NCBI GenBank assembly: GCA_002315205.1
Contig: DCGH01000103.1
Coordinates: 3,731 to 12,941 of the forward strand
Direction of reading: 5' to 3'
DNA length: 9,211 nt
From: Erysipelotrichaceae bacterium UBA1783
Lineage (GTDB): Bacteria > Bacillota_I > Bacilli_A > Erysipelotrichales > Erysipelotrichaceae
Part shown: positions 1 to 6,095 of the stretch, one piece after another
Numbering within the stretch: position 1 is the stretch's first letter
Layout of the letters: every line of letters begins with the position of its first letter
Translations under genes and position numbers: made by a program
The notes under the pieces: model-generated
The model's input: only the letters and a program-made list of their open reading frames with translations
What the model was told of the DNA's origin: nothing
The model's database searches: none

Positions 1-131
1 AATAGATTATGACCATCAAACATATATAAAACTGGTAGTCTTTCTTCTTCAGCTAAATGATCTGGCATGTAAATAGATAATAAACGATCCTGATCATAGG
101 GCGTAATATAAACCTGTTCTTTAATAATCAT
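1..131 (-). CDS. Putative esterase (alpha/beta hydrolase fold), N-terminal 43 residues only
   Basis: Partial gene on the minus strand that runs off the left edge; only the first 43 codons are present. The ATG is at 131-129, preceded on that strand by GAGGT about 11 nt upstream, which supports the start. The peptide begins MIIKEQVYITPYDQDRLLSI and ends with LPVLYMFDGHNL. A central strand followed by 'LYMxDGxNLF' is typical of the putative-esterase (EstD/Fes-like) branch of alpha/beta hydrolases, where it precedes the nucleophile elbow. The GxSxG serine and catalytic His would lie outside the window, so activity cannot be judged. It is divergent from an ATP-grasp gene that is itself followed by a second esterase, so the three genes probably serve one pathway. 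The substrate is unknown. The fold assignment rests on a short segment. Confidence 0.7.
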   Translation of the reverse strand, partial: MIIKEQVYITPYDQDRLLSIYMPDHLAEEERLPVLYMFDGHNL

Positions 132-159
132 AACTTTCTTACCTCGAAACTACCTATCA

Positions 160-188
160 ATTATTAATCAATCTTTTACATTTTACAA
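160..188 (-). promoter_or_regulatory. Predicted sigma-A promoter for the leftward esterase
   Basis: On the minus strand, TTGTAA (188-183, 4/6 match to TTGACA) is followed after 17 nt by AATAAT (165-160, 5/6 match to TATAAT). Transcription would start near 153, giving a leader of roughly 20 nt to the ATG at 131. It is predicted from consensus and spacing only. Confidence 0.5.
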
Positions 189-224
189 CATAATTTTTTT
201 TGATAGCAGTTTCATTACGTTATG

Positions 225-250
225 TTCATTGACTAGCAATTAACAATGAA
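225..250. promoter_or_regulatory. Inverted repeat over the ATP-grasp promoter, candidate operator
   Basis: TTCATTG (225-231) and CAATGAA (244-250) form a perfect 7-bp inverted repeat with a 12-bp centre. It overlaps the predicted -35 box and most of the spacer of the rightward promoter. A further TTCATT half-site lies at 211-216, 14 bp upstream of the first arm. The position suits a dimeric regulator acting on the divergent genes. No regulator gene is visible in the window, and in AT-rich DNA a 7-bp repeat can occur by chance. Confidence 0.35.
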
Positions 251-258
251 AGTATAAT
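229..258 (+). promoter_or_regulatory. Predicted sigma-A promoter for the ATP-grasp/esterase pair
   Basis: TTGACT (229-234, 5/6) and a perfect TATAAT (253-258) are separated by 18 nt. Transcription would begin near 265, leaving about 50 nt of leader before the coding start at 316. This is the best consensus promoter in the window. Confidence 0.75.
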
Positions 259-302
259 TTAGTTGGGATATAAGAAATATATTTGAATTTACGAAAATGA
301 AT

Positions 303-307
303 GGGGG
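303..307 (+). promoter_or_regulatory. Ribosome binding site that fixes the ATP-grasp start
   Basis: GGGGG (within GGGGGTTG) ends 8 nt before the ATG at 316. The in-frame upstream ATG at 301 overlaps this site and has only A-rich sequence before it, so 316 is the preferred start. Confidence 0.55.
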
Positions 308-315
308 TTGACTAT

Positions 316-1512
316 ATGAATTTTGTATTTATTTCACCACACTTTCCACATACCTACTGGAATTTCTGTGATCGACTAAAGAACAATGGTATCAATGTAT
401 TAGGCATTGGTGATGCTCCATATGATAGCTTGGAAAACGAATTAAAGCAGTGTTTGACAGAGTACTATCGTGTCAACAATATGGAAAATTATGATGAGAT
501 GTATAGAGCATTAGGCTACTTTGCCTTCAAATATGGCAGAATAGACTGGTTAGAATCTAACAATGAATATTGGCTTGAGCAGGACTCAAAGCTACGCAGC
601 GATTTTAATATCAAGACCGGCATTAAAAATGAGGATATCTACAAGTGGAAGAGTAAGGCAAATATGAAGCCGTTCTATAGAGCAGCTGGTGTTCCTGTAG
701 CTCGTTTAGCAAAGATTCCAACATTAGAGGCTGCTTTAGATTTTATGAAGGAAATTGACTATCCAGTCATTGTGAAACCTGATATTGGAGTAGGTGCAGC
801 AGATACCTATAAGATTTCAAATGAGGAGGGAATGAGAGCCTTCTTTGCATCAAAGATTGATGTTCCTTATGTTTGTGAGGAATTCATCACAGGTAACATC
901 TATTCCTATGATGCAATTTTAGATTCAAACTGTAATCCTGTATTTGAATCATCTAGTGTCTTCCCACCATCAGTGGCTGATATTGTCAATCAGCAATTAG
1001 ATTTCTCTTATTACACATTAGATAAGATACCAGAGCAGCTAGCTGAATATGGTAGAGCAACAGCTAAAGCCTTTGGTGTTCAAAGTCGATTTGTACACTT
1101 TGAATTCTTCCGTTTAACGAAGGCGAGAAAGGGCATTGGTGAGGTTGGAGACTTTGCTGGTCTAGAGGTAAACATGCGTCCAGCAGGCGGCTATAGCCCT
1201 GATATGATGAATTTTGCTCATGCTGCAGATGTATATCAGATTTATGCAGATATGGTTGCTTATGACAAGAGATTGTTCCCAGATTATGGTTTAGATCATT
1301 ATTGTGTTTATGCTTCAAGAAGAGATATTCACCAGTATGTTTATAGCCATCAGGAGGTTTGCCAGAGGTATGGTAAGCAGATGGTAATGTGCGAAAGAAT
1401 GCCTGATGTTTTATCTGGTGCAATGGGTAATCAGATGTATACAATTCACGCCTACTCATTAGATGAGGTAAATGAATTCATTGAATATGTTCAACTACAA
1501 AAAGGAGAGTAG
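316..1512 (+). CDS. ATP-grasp domain protein (carboxylate-amine ligase-like), 398 aa
   Basis: Likely an ATP-dependent carboxylate ligase: ATP-grasp enzymes activate a carboxylate as an acyl phosphate and join it to an amine, thiol or similar nucleophile. The N-terminus (MNFVFISPHFPHTYWNF) resembles the Rossmann-like pre-ATP-grasp domain. The ATP-grasp core follows, with YPVIVKPDIGVGA near residues 149-161 (nucleotide-binding lysine and glycine-rich loop), the EEFITG strand near 188-193, HFEFF near 261-265 and LEVNMRPAGG near 283-292. E263, E284 and N286 are the expected Mg-binding acidic/Asn residues, so the site looks intact. No membrane segment or signal peptide is seen. I chose the ATG at 316 over 301 because of the GGGGG ribosome site and because it begins directly at the first strand. 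An esterase gene follows 3 nt after the stop and another diverges upstream, suggesting a shared biosynthetic or modifying pathway. The substrate is unknown; biotin-carboxylase-like or peptide-ligase annotations would be over-reading. Confidence 0.85.
   Translation: MNFVFISPHFPHTYWNFCDRLKNNGINVLGIGDAPYDSLENELKQCLTEYYRVNNMENYDEMYRALGYFAFKYGRIDWLESNNEYWLEQDSKLRSDFNIKTGIKNEDIYKWKSKANMKPFYRAAGVPVARLAKIPTLEAALDFMKEIDYPVIVKPDIGVGAADTYKISNEEGMRAFFASKIDVPYVCEEFITGNIYSYDAILDSNCNPVFESSSVFPPSVADIVNQQLDFSYYTLDKIPEQLAEYGRATAKAFGVQSRFVHFEFFRLTKARKGIGEVGDFAGLEVNMRPAGGYSPDMMNFAHAADVYQIYADMVAYDKRLFPDYGLDHYCVYASRRDIHQYVYSHQEVCQRYGKQMVMCERMPDVLSGAMGNQMYTIHAYSLDEVNEFIEYVQLQKGE
1503..1507 (+). promoter_or_regulatory. 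Ribosome binding site of the downstream esterase, inside the ATP-grasp gene
   Basis: AGGAG within the last codons of the ATP-grasp gene, 8 nt before the ATG at 1516. With a 3-nt gap between stop and start, the two genes are probably translationally coupled. Confidence 0.7.
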
Positions 1513-1515
1513 TCA

Positions 1516-2256
1516 ATGCAGTCAGCTATTTATAGTGAATACAGCTACCGTTTAGGCAGAATGATGGATTTCAAGATTATCGGCCATGCCGGTAAGGTAT
1601 GCTATGCGTTTGCGCCACAGAATGGACATTATTGGGATTTTGAGGACAATGGTATGGTAGAAACTGCTAGTAGATGGGTTGAAGAAGGAAAAATCCGTTT
1701 TGTCCTAGTTGATTCTATTGATCAGGAAAGCTGGTCAGATGAGCAGGGTGATGGCAGATATCGTATTGAAATGCAGGAAAAATGGTTTGCCTATGTGACT
1801 GAGGAATTATATACTTCGGTCAATCTAAAAACAGGGAATACAGATAAATGTATGACTACAGGCTGTTCTATGGGTGCTGTACATGCGGTAAATACTTTCT
1901 TTAGAAGACCGGATTTATTTGATACAGTATTAGCTTTAAGTGGTACCTATGATGCAGATTATTTCTTCCATCAATACCAGGATGAGCTAACCTATGCGAA
2001 TTCACCTGCACGTTTCTTAAAGAACATGCCAGCAGACCATCCATATATGGATTTATACAATAACAGCAGAATCATTATCTGTATTGGACAGGGTAATTGG
2101 GAGGATACCTTATTACCAGGAACAAGAGAGCTGGATACAGTTTGTGCCCAGAAGGGTATTAAGGCATGGTTTGATTATTGGGGATTTGATGTCTTCCATG
2201 ATTGGCCATGGTGGCGAGTTCAGTTCCCATATTTCTTAGAAAAGATTTTTGGCTAA
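1516..2256 (+). CDS. Esterase-family alpha/beta hydrolase, 246 aa
   Basis: Probably a cytoplasmic serine hydrolase of the putative-esterase (EstD-like) branch. The nucleophile elbow GCSMG is at residues 116-120, making S118 the candidate nucleophile. FDVFHDWPWW near 224-232 supplies H228 as the likely catalytic histidine, and the acid probably comes from the GQGNWEDT segment near 191-198. The strand-turn ALSGTYDADYF after the elbow is also usual for this family. The length of 246 aa is normal for a single domain without lid insertions, and there is no signal peptide. It is the second gene of a two-gene unit with the ATP-grasp protein, 3 nt after its stop, and ends at a strong terminator. Hydrolase and ligase in one unit could mean ester/thioester release or acyl transfer onto the ligase substrate; an acyltransferase role instead of hydrolysis is possible, as in the mycolyltransferase relatives of this fold. 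The actual substrate is not deducible. Confidence 0.82.
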   Translation: MQSAIYSEYSYRLGRMMDFKIIGHAGKVCYAFAPQNGHYWDFEDNGMVETASRWVEEGKIRFVLVDSIDQESWSDEQGDGRYRIEMQEKWFAYVTEELYTSVNLKTGNTDKCMTTGCSMGAVHAVNTFFRRPDLFDTVLALSGTYDADYFFHQYQDELTYANSPARFLKNMPADHPYMDLYNNSRIIICIGQGNWEDTLLPGTRELDTVCAQKGIKAWFDYWGFDVFHDWPWWRVQFPYFLEKIFG

Positions 2257-2261
2257 AGAAA

Positions 2262-2295
2262 AGAGCTTATCGAAAGGATAAGCTCTATTTTTATT
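2262..2295. terminator. Bidirectional intrinsic terminator between converging genes
   Basis: AGAGCTTATC (2262-2271) and GATAAGCTCT (2277-2286) form a perfect 10-bp stem with a 5-nt GAAAG loop. On the plus strand ATTTTTATT follows, which terminates the esterase gene. On the minus strand TTTCTTT follows, which terminates the SIS gene, whose stop codon is only 4 nt from the stem. Confidence 0.88.
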
Positions 2296-3418
2296 GCTGA
2301 TTTGCCTTCTGCAGATCTAAATAAAGATTTGCTCTGGATTTAGAAGCGACTGCATTCGCTCTTTTGAAACGCTTAATCGTTGGATGTGGTTCAAACTTAT
2401 TGGTATTCATAGTCATTAAATAAGATAACGTCTGAATGCAGGCAAGCTTGTATAGTACGGAAATATGGCAGCTGGTCTGCTTTTCTGTTCTAAAGCTTCT
2501 TGCATCATCGTAATCGGTAGAATTCGTGATGCAGAAGGTCTTTTCAGTAATGGTATTGTTTGCTTTAGCAATATCGACACTACGAGCAGTGGAAGCATTT
2601 TTATTGTTATCAATGACTAGAACTAAAGTGTTTGGATTTGTTGGGTAGATTGGACCATGAAGGAATTCTTCAGTTTCTACAGCTAATGCTGTTAAAACAT
2701 TGGTTTCAGAAATCTTTAATGCTGCTTCTAATGCAACACCAAAAGATGGGCCAGTACCTAATACATAAAGATTATTCTTTGATGTGAAAGCTTTAAAGTT
2801 CTGCTCAAATTTGATTTCAGTTTCCTTGACCATTTCTGGATGAATTTCCATGGCTAAACGGAATTGGTCTAGCTGAGCATTATAATCATTTTCTGTCACA
2901 GTATTTTTTGCCAGAGCAGTTTCTAAAGCAAATAGCATTAGGTATGCTGCTAATGAGATAACACCCTTTGTAACGAAACCAACCTTTTCTTCACCACAAC
3001 CCCAATTTAGAGTAATTGTTGCAATATCCTTAGCATCATTATCATCTCTGCCAACTAAGGCAACACTTTTAAATCCCTTAGCATTTGCTAAACGGATAGC
3101 ATCTAATGTGTTTGTAGAGCAACCAGATTGAGAAATGAATACTAGCATTGATTTTGGATTGATATATTGATGCTCATAGCTTACAAAGGTAAATGGAGTA
3201 AGCATCTTTACCTCACATTGTAAATATTTACGCATGTAGGTTCTAGCACACATTGCACCATTATAGCTGGAACCAGAAGCAATTACGACAACGTCCTCAT
3301 ATTGATTTTCCAAGAAGAAATCAACCAGCTTTCCAACATAATCCTTTGCATTATTAATGATATTTAAGACCACCTCAGGTGTTTCTTTAATGTAATCCAT
3401 CATAGTAACTTCACTCAT
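2291..3418 (-). CDS. SIS-domain sugar isomerase/deglycase-like protein, 375 aa
   Basis: A protein with two sugar-isomerase (SIS) domains, related to the isomerase half of GlmS and to fructosamine-6-phosphate deglycases (FrlB/FraB). SIS 1 spans roughly residues 40-180, with ASGSSYNGA (47-55) and SQSG (96-99) forming the sugar-phosphate site. SIS 2 follows from about 215, with GTGPSFG (221-227). The segment from ALEAALKIS to FLHGP (229-256) aligns without gaps, from memory, to the E. coli GlmS active site. E238 and H254 match GlmS Glu488 and His504, so an aldose-ketose isomerase or deglycase chemistry is plausible. There is no N-terminal glutaminase domain, so it cannot be GlmS itself. The ATG at 3418 has GAGGT 8 nt upstream and starts MSEVTMMDYIKETPEVV, the usual beginning in this family; the longer open frame to 3475 has no support. 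It follows an M20 amidohydrolase gene by 62 nt, with a hairpin between them. The exact phosphosugar substrate is unknown. Confidence 0.82.
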   Translation of the reverse strand: MSEVTMMDYIKETPEVVLNIINNAKDYVGKLVDFFLENQYEDVVVIASGSSYNGAMCARTYMRKYLQCEVKMLTPFTFVSYEHQYINPKSMLVFISQSGCSTNTLDAIRLANAKGFKSVALVGRDDNDAKDIATITLNWGCGEEKVGFVTKGVISLAAYLMLFALETALAKNTVTENDYNAQLDQFRLAMEIHPEMVKETEIKFEQNFKAFTSKNNLYVLGTGPSFGVALEAALKISETNVLTALAVETEEFLHGPIYPTNPNTLVLVIDNNKNASTARSVDIAKANNTITEKTFCITNSTDYDDARSFRTEKQTSCHISVLYKLACIQTLSYLMTMNTNKFEPHPTIKRFKRANAVASKSRANLYLDLQKANQQ

Positions 3419-3426
3419 ATTGTTAT

Positions 3427-3431
3427 ACCTC
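3427..3431 (-). promoter_or_regulatory. Ribosome binding site that fixes the SIS gene start
   Basis: On the minus strand AAAGAGGT ends 8 nt before the ATG at 3418. No comparable site precedes the in-frame upstream ATG at 3475. Confidence 0.7.
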
Positions 3432-3446
3432 TTTTTCATTATATTC

Positions 3447-3475
3447 ATTATACAAAAAATAAAGAATGCTTGCAC
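3447..3475 (-). promoter_or_regulatory. Possible internal promoter for the SIS gene
   Basis: On the minus strand a perfect TATAAT lies at 3452-3447, with GTGCAA (3475-3470, only 3/6) 17 nt upstream. A second TATAAT at 3443-3438 has no good -35. The first candidate overlaps the hairpin that ends the preceding gene. AT-rich sequence makes chance TATAAT copies common, so the call is weak. Confidence 0.3.
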
Positions 3476-3484
3476 ATTCTTTAT
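3454..3484 (-). terminator. Intrinsic terminator between the M20 and SIS genes
   Basis: ATAAAGAATG and CATTCTTTAT (arms 3475-3484 and 3459-3468) form a perfect 10-bp stem with a 6-nt loop. On the minus strand it is followed by a run of T (3459-3454). The stop codon of the amidohydrolase gene lies inside the hairpin. The stem is A/T-rich, so termination may be partial, allowing read-through into the SIS gene. Confidence 0.65.
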
Positions 3485-4755
3485 CTTTTTTCTAAATAAT
3501 CTATATATTGCTGATAGGTTAGCTTTGGTTTGAAGCTGTTTACGATATGTTCTACCTTTTCAGGATGCTGTAATAAATCAATAACGGCATCGGCAACAAC
3601 CTTAGCCTGGACGATATATACCTCATTTTCATCCTTGATATACATATTAGAGCCATGCATTCTGCCAGCTACTCCAGTATAGCCATATTGCACAATTGGC
3701 TTGAACATAGAAATATCACCAACATCACCACCGGCGATAGATTTTTCATTTAGCTTAACCTGTGAAAGGTCAGTAAACTGAAGGATGCTATCAAGGATAA
3801 CCTCATTTAATTCATTGGACTGATGCAATGGGAAATAGCCTGGAATATCTTGTACATCACAGCTTCCACCAATAGCAGCAGCACAATGCTTTGCGGTATT
3901 GGTTAGCTTTTCATTTAGCTCAATTAATGTTTTCTGATTGTCACTTCTGACGTAGCATTCATAAACCACATGATCTGGAATAGAGTTTACCGTACTTCCT
4001 CCATCATTGATGATGCCGTGAACTCTTACCATATCCTCATCCTTAAAGGTTTCTCTAAGCATGGATACTGCTGTCAGATACAGATTGCACATATTTAATG
4101 CATTAACCCCTAGCTCAGGGCAAACAGCAGCATGGCTTGCGACACCATGGAAGGTAATCTTTTTATAAATAAAGCCAGCTAAGGTTGATCCAACAGAGAA
4201 ACGATACTGGTCGGTTTCAGAACAGCTGTGAAGATGAATGATACAATCAACATCATCAAACATATGATCAGCAAGCATATTTTCCTTACCTGATAGATAT
4301 CTGATTTCACCCTTTTCAATCAATGATTGACGATAAGGAATATCGGTAAATTCCTCAGCAGGGCTAAAGAATAAGGTGACAGTTCCCTGTAGCTTGTTAA
4401 TCTGCTGGTTTAAAGCATCTAAAGCGGCAAGCATAATTGCACATTGGCTGCTATGACCACAAGCATGCGCTGCATTGTCTGTCTTGCTTGCACAAGGATG
4501 ACCCGCAGTAGGAATGGCGTCTAACTCAGCCATGATGCCAATATGTGGTTTACCAGAACCAATAGTTACAGATAAGCCAGAAACAGAGAATTCTTTAATG
4601 TTGTTTAATTTATGCTTAGCAAGATATTCCTTAATGATTCTTCTGGTTTCTAATTCCTTAAAGCCAAGCTCGGGATGATTGAATAGCTCTCTGCCTAGTT
4701 CAATAGTATTTTGTCTGTTTTCTTCGATGTGCTGATTAATTAAATCCTTCATCAT
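3481..4755 (-). CDS. M20-family amidohydrolase (AbgB/aminoacylase-like), 424 aa
   Basis: A zinc or other divalent-metal amidohydrolase that should cleave an amide bond in an N-acyl amino acid, small peptide or related conjugate in the cytoplasm. The catalytic domain shows MAELDAIP (D79), AHACGHS (H97, C99, H101), FFSPAEE (E134, E135) and, near the C-terminus, RMHGSNM (H367). Together these give the metal ligands and general base expected of the M20D/AbgB-like branch. The inserted lid/dimer domain begins near FHGVASHAA, where H208 is the conserved dimer-contact histidine. All key residues are present and the length is usual. The start at 4755 (MMKDLINQ) has GGGAG 6 nt upstream; the adjacent ATG at 4752 is equally possible, and the longer frame to 4833 overlaps the TraB gene without support. 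It lies 10 nt after the TraB-family gene, so they share a transcript. The substrate is unknown; p-aminobenzoyl-glutamate, acyl-amino acids and dipeptides are family precedents. Confidence 0.87.
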   Translation of the reverse strand: MMKDLINQHIEENRQNTIELGRELFNHPELGFKELETRRIIKEYLAKHKLNNIKEFSVSGLSVTIGSGKPHIGIMAELDAIPTAGHPCASKTDNAAHACGHSSQCAIMLAALDALNQQINKLQGTVTLFFSPAEEFTDIPYRQSLIEKGEIRYLSGKENMLADHMFDDVDCIIHLHSCSETDQYRFSVGSTLAGFIYKKITFHGVASHAAVCPELGVNALNMCNLYLTAVSMLRETFKDEDMVRVHGIINDGGSTVNSIPDHVVYECYVRSDNQKTLIELNEKLTNTAKHCAAAIGGSCDVQDIPGYFPLHQSNELNEVILDSILQFTDLSQVKLNEKSIAGGDVGDISMFKPIVQYGYTGVAGRMHGSNMYIKDENEVYIVQAKVVADAVIDLLQHPEKVEHIVNSFKPKLTYQQYIDYLEKR

Positions 4756-4761
4756 AAAAAT

Positions 4762-4767
4762 CTCCCT
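4762..4767 (-). promoter_or_regulatory. Ribosome binding site of the M20 gene, overlapping the TraB stop codon
   Basis: On the minus strand AGGGAG overlaps the TAG stop (4768-4766) of the TraB-family gene and sits 6 nt before the ATG at 4755 or 9 nt before that at 4752. The arrangement suggests coupled translation. Confidence 0.6.
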
Positions 4768-5923
4768 ACAATAAATCAATGATGTTCTTAAAAATTCCAA
4801 ATCCAGAAACAAATGTTCCAATGGTACTACCAATATTAGCTAATACAACAATTAACATAATTCTTGTGACCTTATTTTTCCAGAAGCCTTTAACATTATT
4901 AAGGTCAGTAGCTAAGCTATCAAAATCAGCTACAGTCGGTTTTTGAAGCTTTGCCTCTAATAATCCAGCAAACCAGCCAGCAGCCAGTAATGGATTTAAT
5001 GAGGTGATTGGGGCAACGATAAACGATAGTAGAGCAGTGATGATATGACCTCCACCAATCAGGGTACCGATAGCACTAAATGTACCATTAAATAGAATCC
5101 AGGTTTTAATCTGGGATAGGCCAATGTTTGAATCCAGTCTGAAGCTGGCAATAATTGCGACAACAATGGCAACTGGAATAATCCAGCCAACAAGCTTACT
5201 GGATAGCTTCTTTTCGGGAATCTTGTCATATTCCTCAATGCTGTAATCCTGTTCAATGTACTTTGGTACATTTACGGTATGGGCAGCACCTAATATAGCA
5301 ACAATATTTTCTCCTGGTGCATTTTTAATCTTATGAGCCAGGTATTTATCTCTTTCATCAACTAAAACCTCAGTAATATGAGGGAAGGCTTTAGATACCT
5401 CATTAAGTGCACTTGATAGCATATCACTTTGTTGAAGCTTTGCTAAATCCTCCTCGGTGATTTCTTCTTCATCAAAGATGGAAGAAATAATCATATAAAT
5501 TAATTTAAACTTATCAATCAGAGTAAGATTTGCCCAGATTCTTTTAAAGGTAGTAGAAACAGAGCGGTCGGCTAATACTAAATCAGCATTCAGCTCCTTA
5601 GCCTTATTAATTCCAATCATCATTTCCTGACCATTTTTAGATTCTAAATTTGTGGCAAGCTTACGCTGGTAATTAGAAAGAATAATGGTTACTAACATTA
5701 AAGAAACCTTTTTATCTTTAATGATTTTTACCACGTCTGTATTTTTAAATTTTTCAGGATCTGTCAAGGAATTATAACGATCCTGGTCTAATTCAATACA
5801 GATGCTATCTGGCTGAAGCTCATTAATGACTCTTTCAGTTAACTCAGCACTTTCCTTAGAAACATGAGCTGTTGGAATCAAGGTAATGTGCTTTTGTCTA
5901 TAATCTATTTTAATAATTTCCAT
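4766..5923 (-). CDS. TraB/PrgY-family membrane protein, 385 aa
   Basis: Member of the TraB/PrgY/TIKI superfamily, named after enterococcal proteins that shut down peptide pheromone activity and related to TIKI metalloproteases. The soluble N-terminal domain (about 1-240) carries the family marks: TAHVS with H20, IELDQDRY with E44 and R49, ADRS near 118-121, VDERD near 188-192, and LGAAH with H215. The C-terminal part has four or so hydrophobic segments (about 244-262, 273-291, 293-320 and 353-376), a membrane tail usual for prokaryotic family members. No signal peptide is seen. The orientation of the N-domain is not clear from sequence. It is first in a minus-strand unit with an M20 amidohydrolase, so peptide or amide breakdown is a reasonable guess, but the biochemical role of bacterial members is largely unproven. 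The start at 5923 has only a weak ribosome site (GAAAGTGA). Confidence 0.85.
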   Translation of the reverse strand: MEIIKIDYRQKHITLIPTAHVSKESAELTERVINELQPDSICIELDQDRYNSLTDPEKFKNTDVVKIIKDKKVSLMLVTIILSNYQRKLATNLESKNGQEMMIGINKAKELNADLVLADRSVSTTFKRIWANLTLIDKFKLIYMIISSIFDEEEITEEDLAKLQQSDMLSSALNEVSKAFPHITEVLVDERDKYLAHKIKNAPGENIVAILGAAHTVNVPKYIEQDYSIEEYDKIPEKKLSSKLVGWIIPVAIVVAIIASFRLDSNIGLSQIKTWILFNGTFSAIGTLIGGGHIITALLSFIVAPITSLNPLLAAGWFAGLLEAKLQKPTVADFDSLATDLNNVKGFWKNKVTRIMLIVVLANIGSTIGTFVSGFGIFKNIIDLL

Positions 5924-5956
5924 AGTTCATTTCACTTTCGTTTGTTTAATACAACT

Positions 5957-5985
5957 ATTATAAACTAAAAATCATAATTTGTAAT
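5957..5985 (-). promoter_or_regulatory. Predicted promoter of the TraB-M20 operon
   Basis: On the minus strand ATTACA (5985-5980, 4/6) is followed after 17 nt by a perfect TATAAT (5962-5957). Transcription would start near 5950, giving a leader of about 27 nt to the ATG at 5923. Confidence 0.6.
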
Positions 5986-6018
5986 ATGGTGTGTTTTAGT
6001 ATAAAATAAATAATGATA

Positions 6019-6024
6019 TATAAT
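6019..6024 (+). promoter_or_regulatory. Possible -10 box of the cdaA promoter
   Basis: A perfect TATAAT lies 71 nt before the cdaA start, inside TGATATATAAT. The -35 at 17 nt is poor (TTAGTA, 5996-6001). A second candidate, TATAAA at 6000-6005, has TTGTAA only 15 nt upstream. The cda operon must be transcribed from this 172-base divergent spacer unless it is read from outside, but the exact promoter is uncertain. Confidence 0.4.
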
Positions 6025-6084
6025 GCATATATCCTAGGCAAAAAAGAAATAGAACCAAAAGATTTTATAAAAAAAGAAAGAGAG

Positions 6085-6090
6085 AAGGTG
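6085..6090 (+). promoter_or_regulatory. Ribosome binding site that fixes the cdaA start
   Basis: AAGGTG ends 5 nt before the ATG at 6096. The in-frame GTG at 6090 overlaps this site, so it is unlikely to be the start. Confidence 0.6.
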
Positions 6091-6095
6091 TGGTA

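Noticed and set aside
1064..1459. Minus-strand open frame of 131 codons inside the ATP-grasp gene
   Set aside because: Fully antisense to a well-supported gene, no ribosome binding site, and an unnatural His/Gln/Leu-rich composition.
2416..2613. 65-codon minus-strand open frame inside the SIS gene
   Set aside because: Alternative frame of the same strand as the SIS gene, with no start signal or recognisable protein features.
3419..3475. N-terminal extension of the SIS protein to the ATG at 3475
   Set aside because: The extension overlaps the terminator T-run and TATAAT sequence, has no ribosome site, and the internal ATG at 3418 has a good one and the family-typical start.
5059..5271. 70-codon minus-strand open frame inside the TraB-family gene
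   Set aside because: Shifted frame of the hydrophobic C-terminal region of a real gene; no ribosome site.
6025..6095. Possible riboswitch or leader element before cdaA
   Set aside because: The leader is short, purine-rich and lacks stable inverted repeats, so no structured RNA can be supported.
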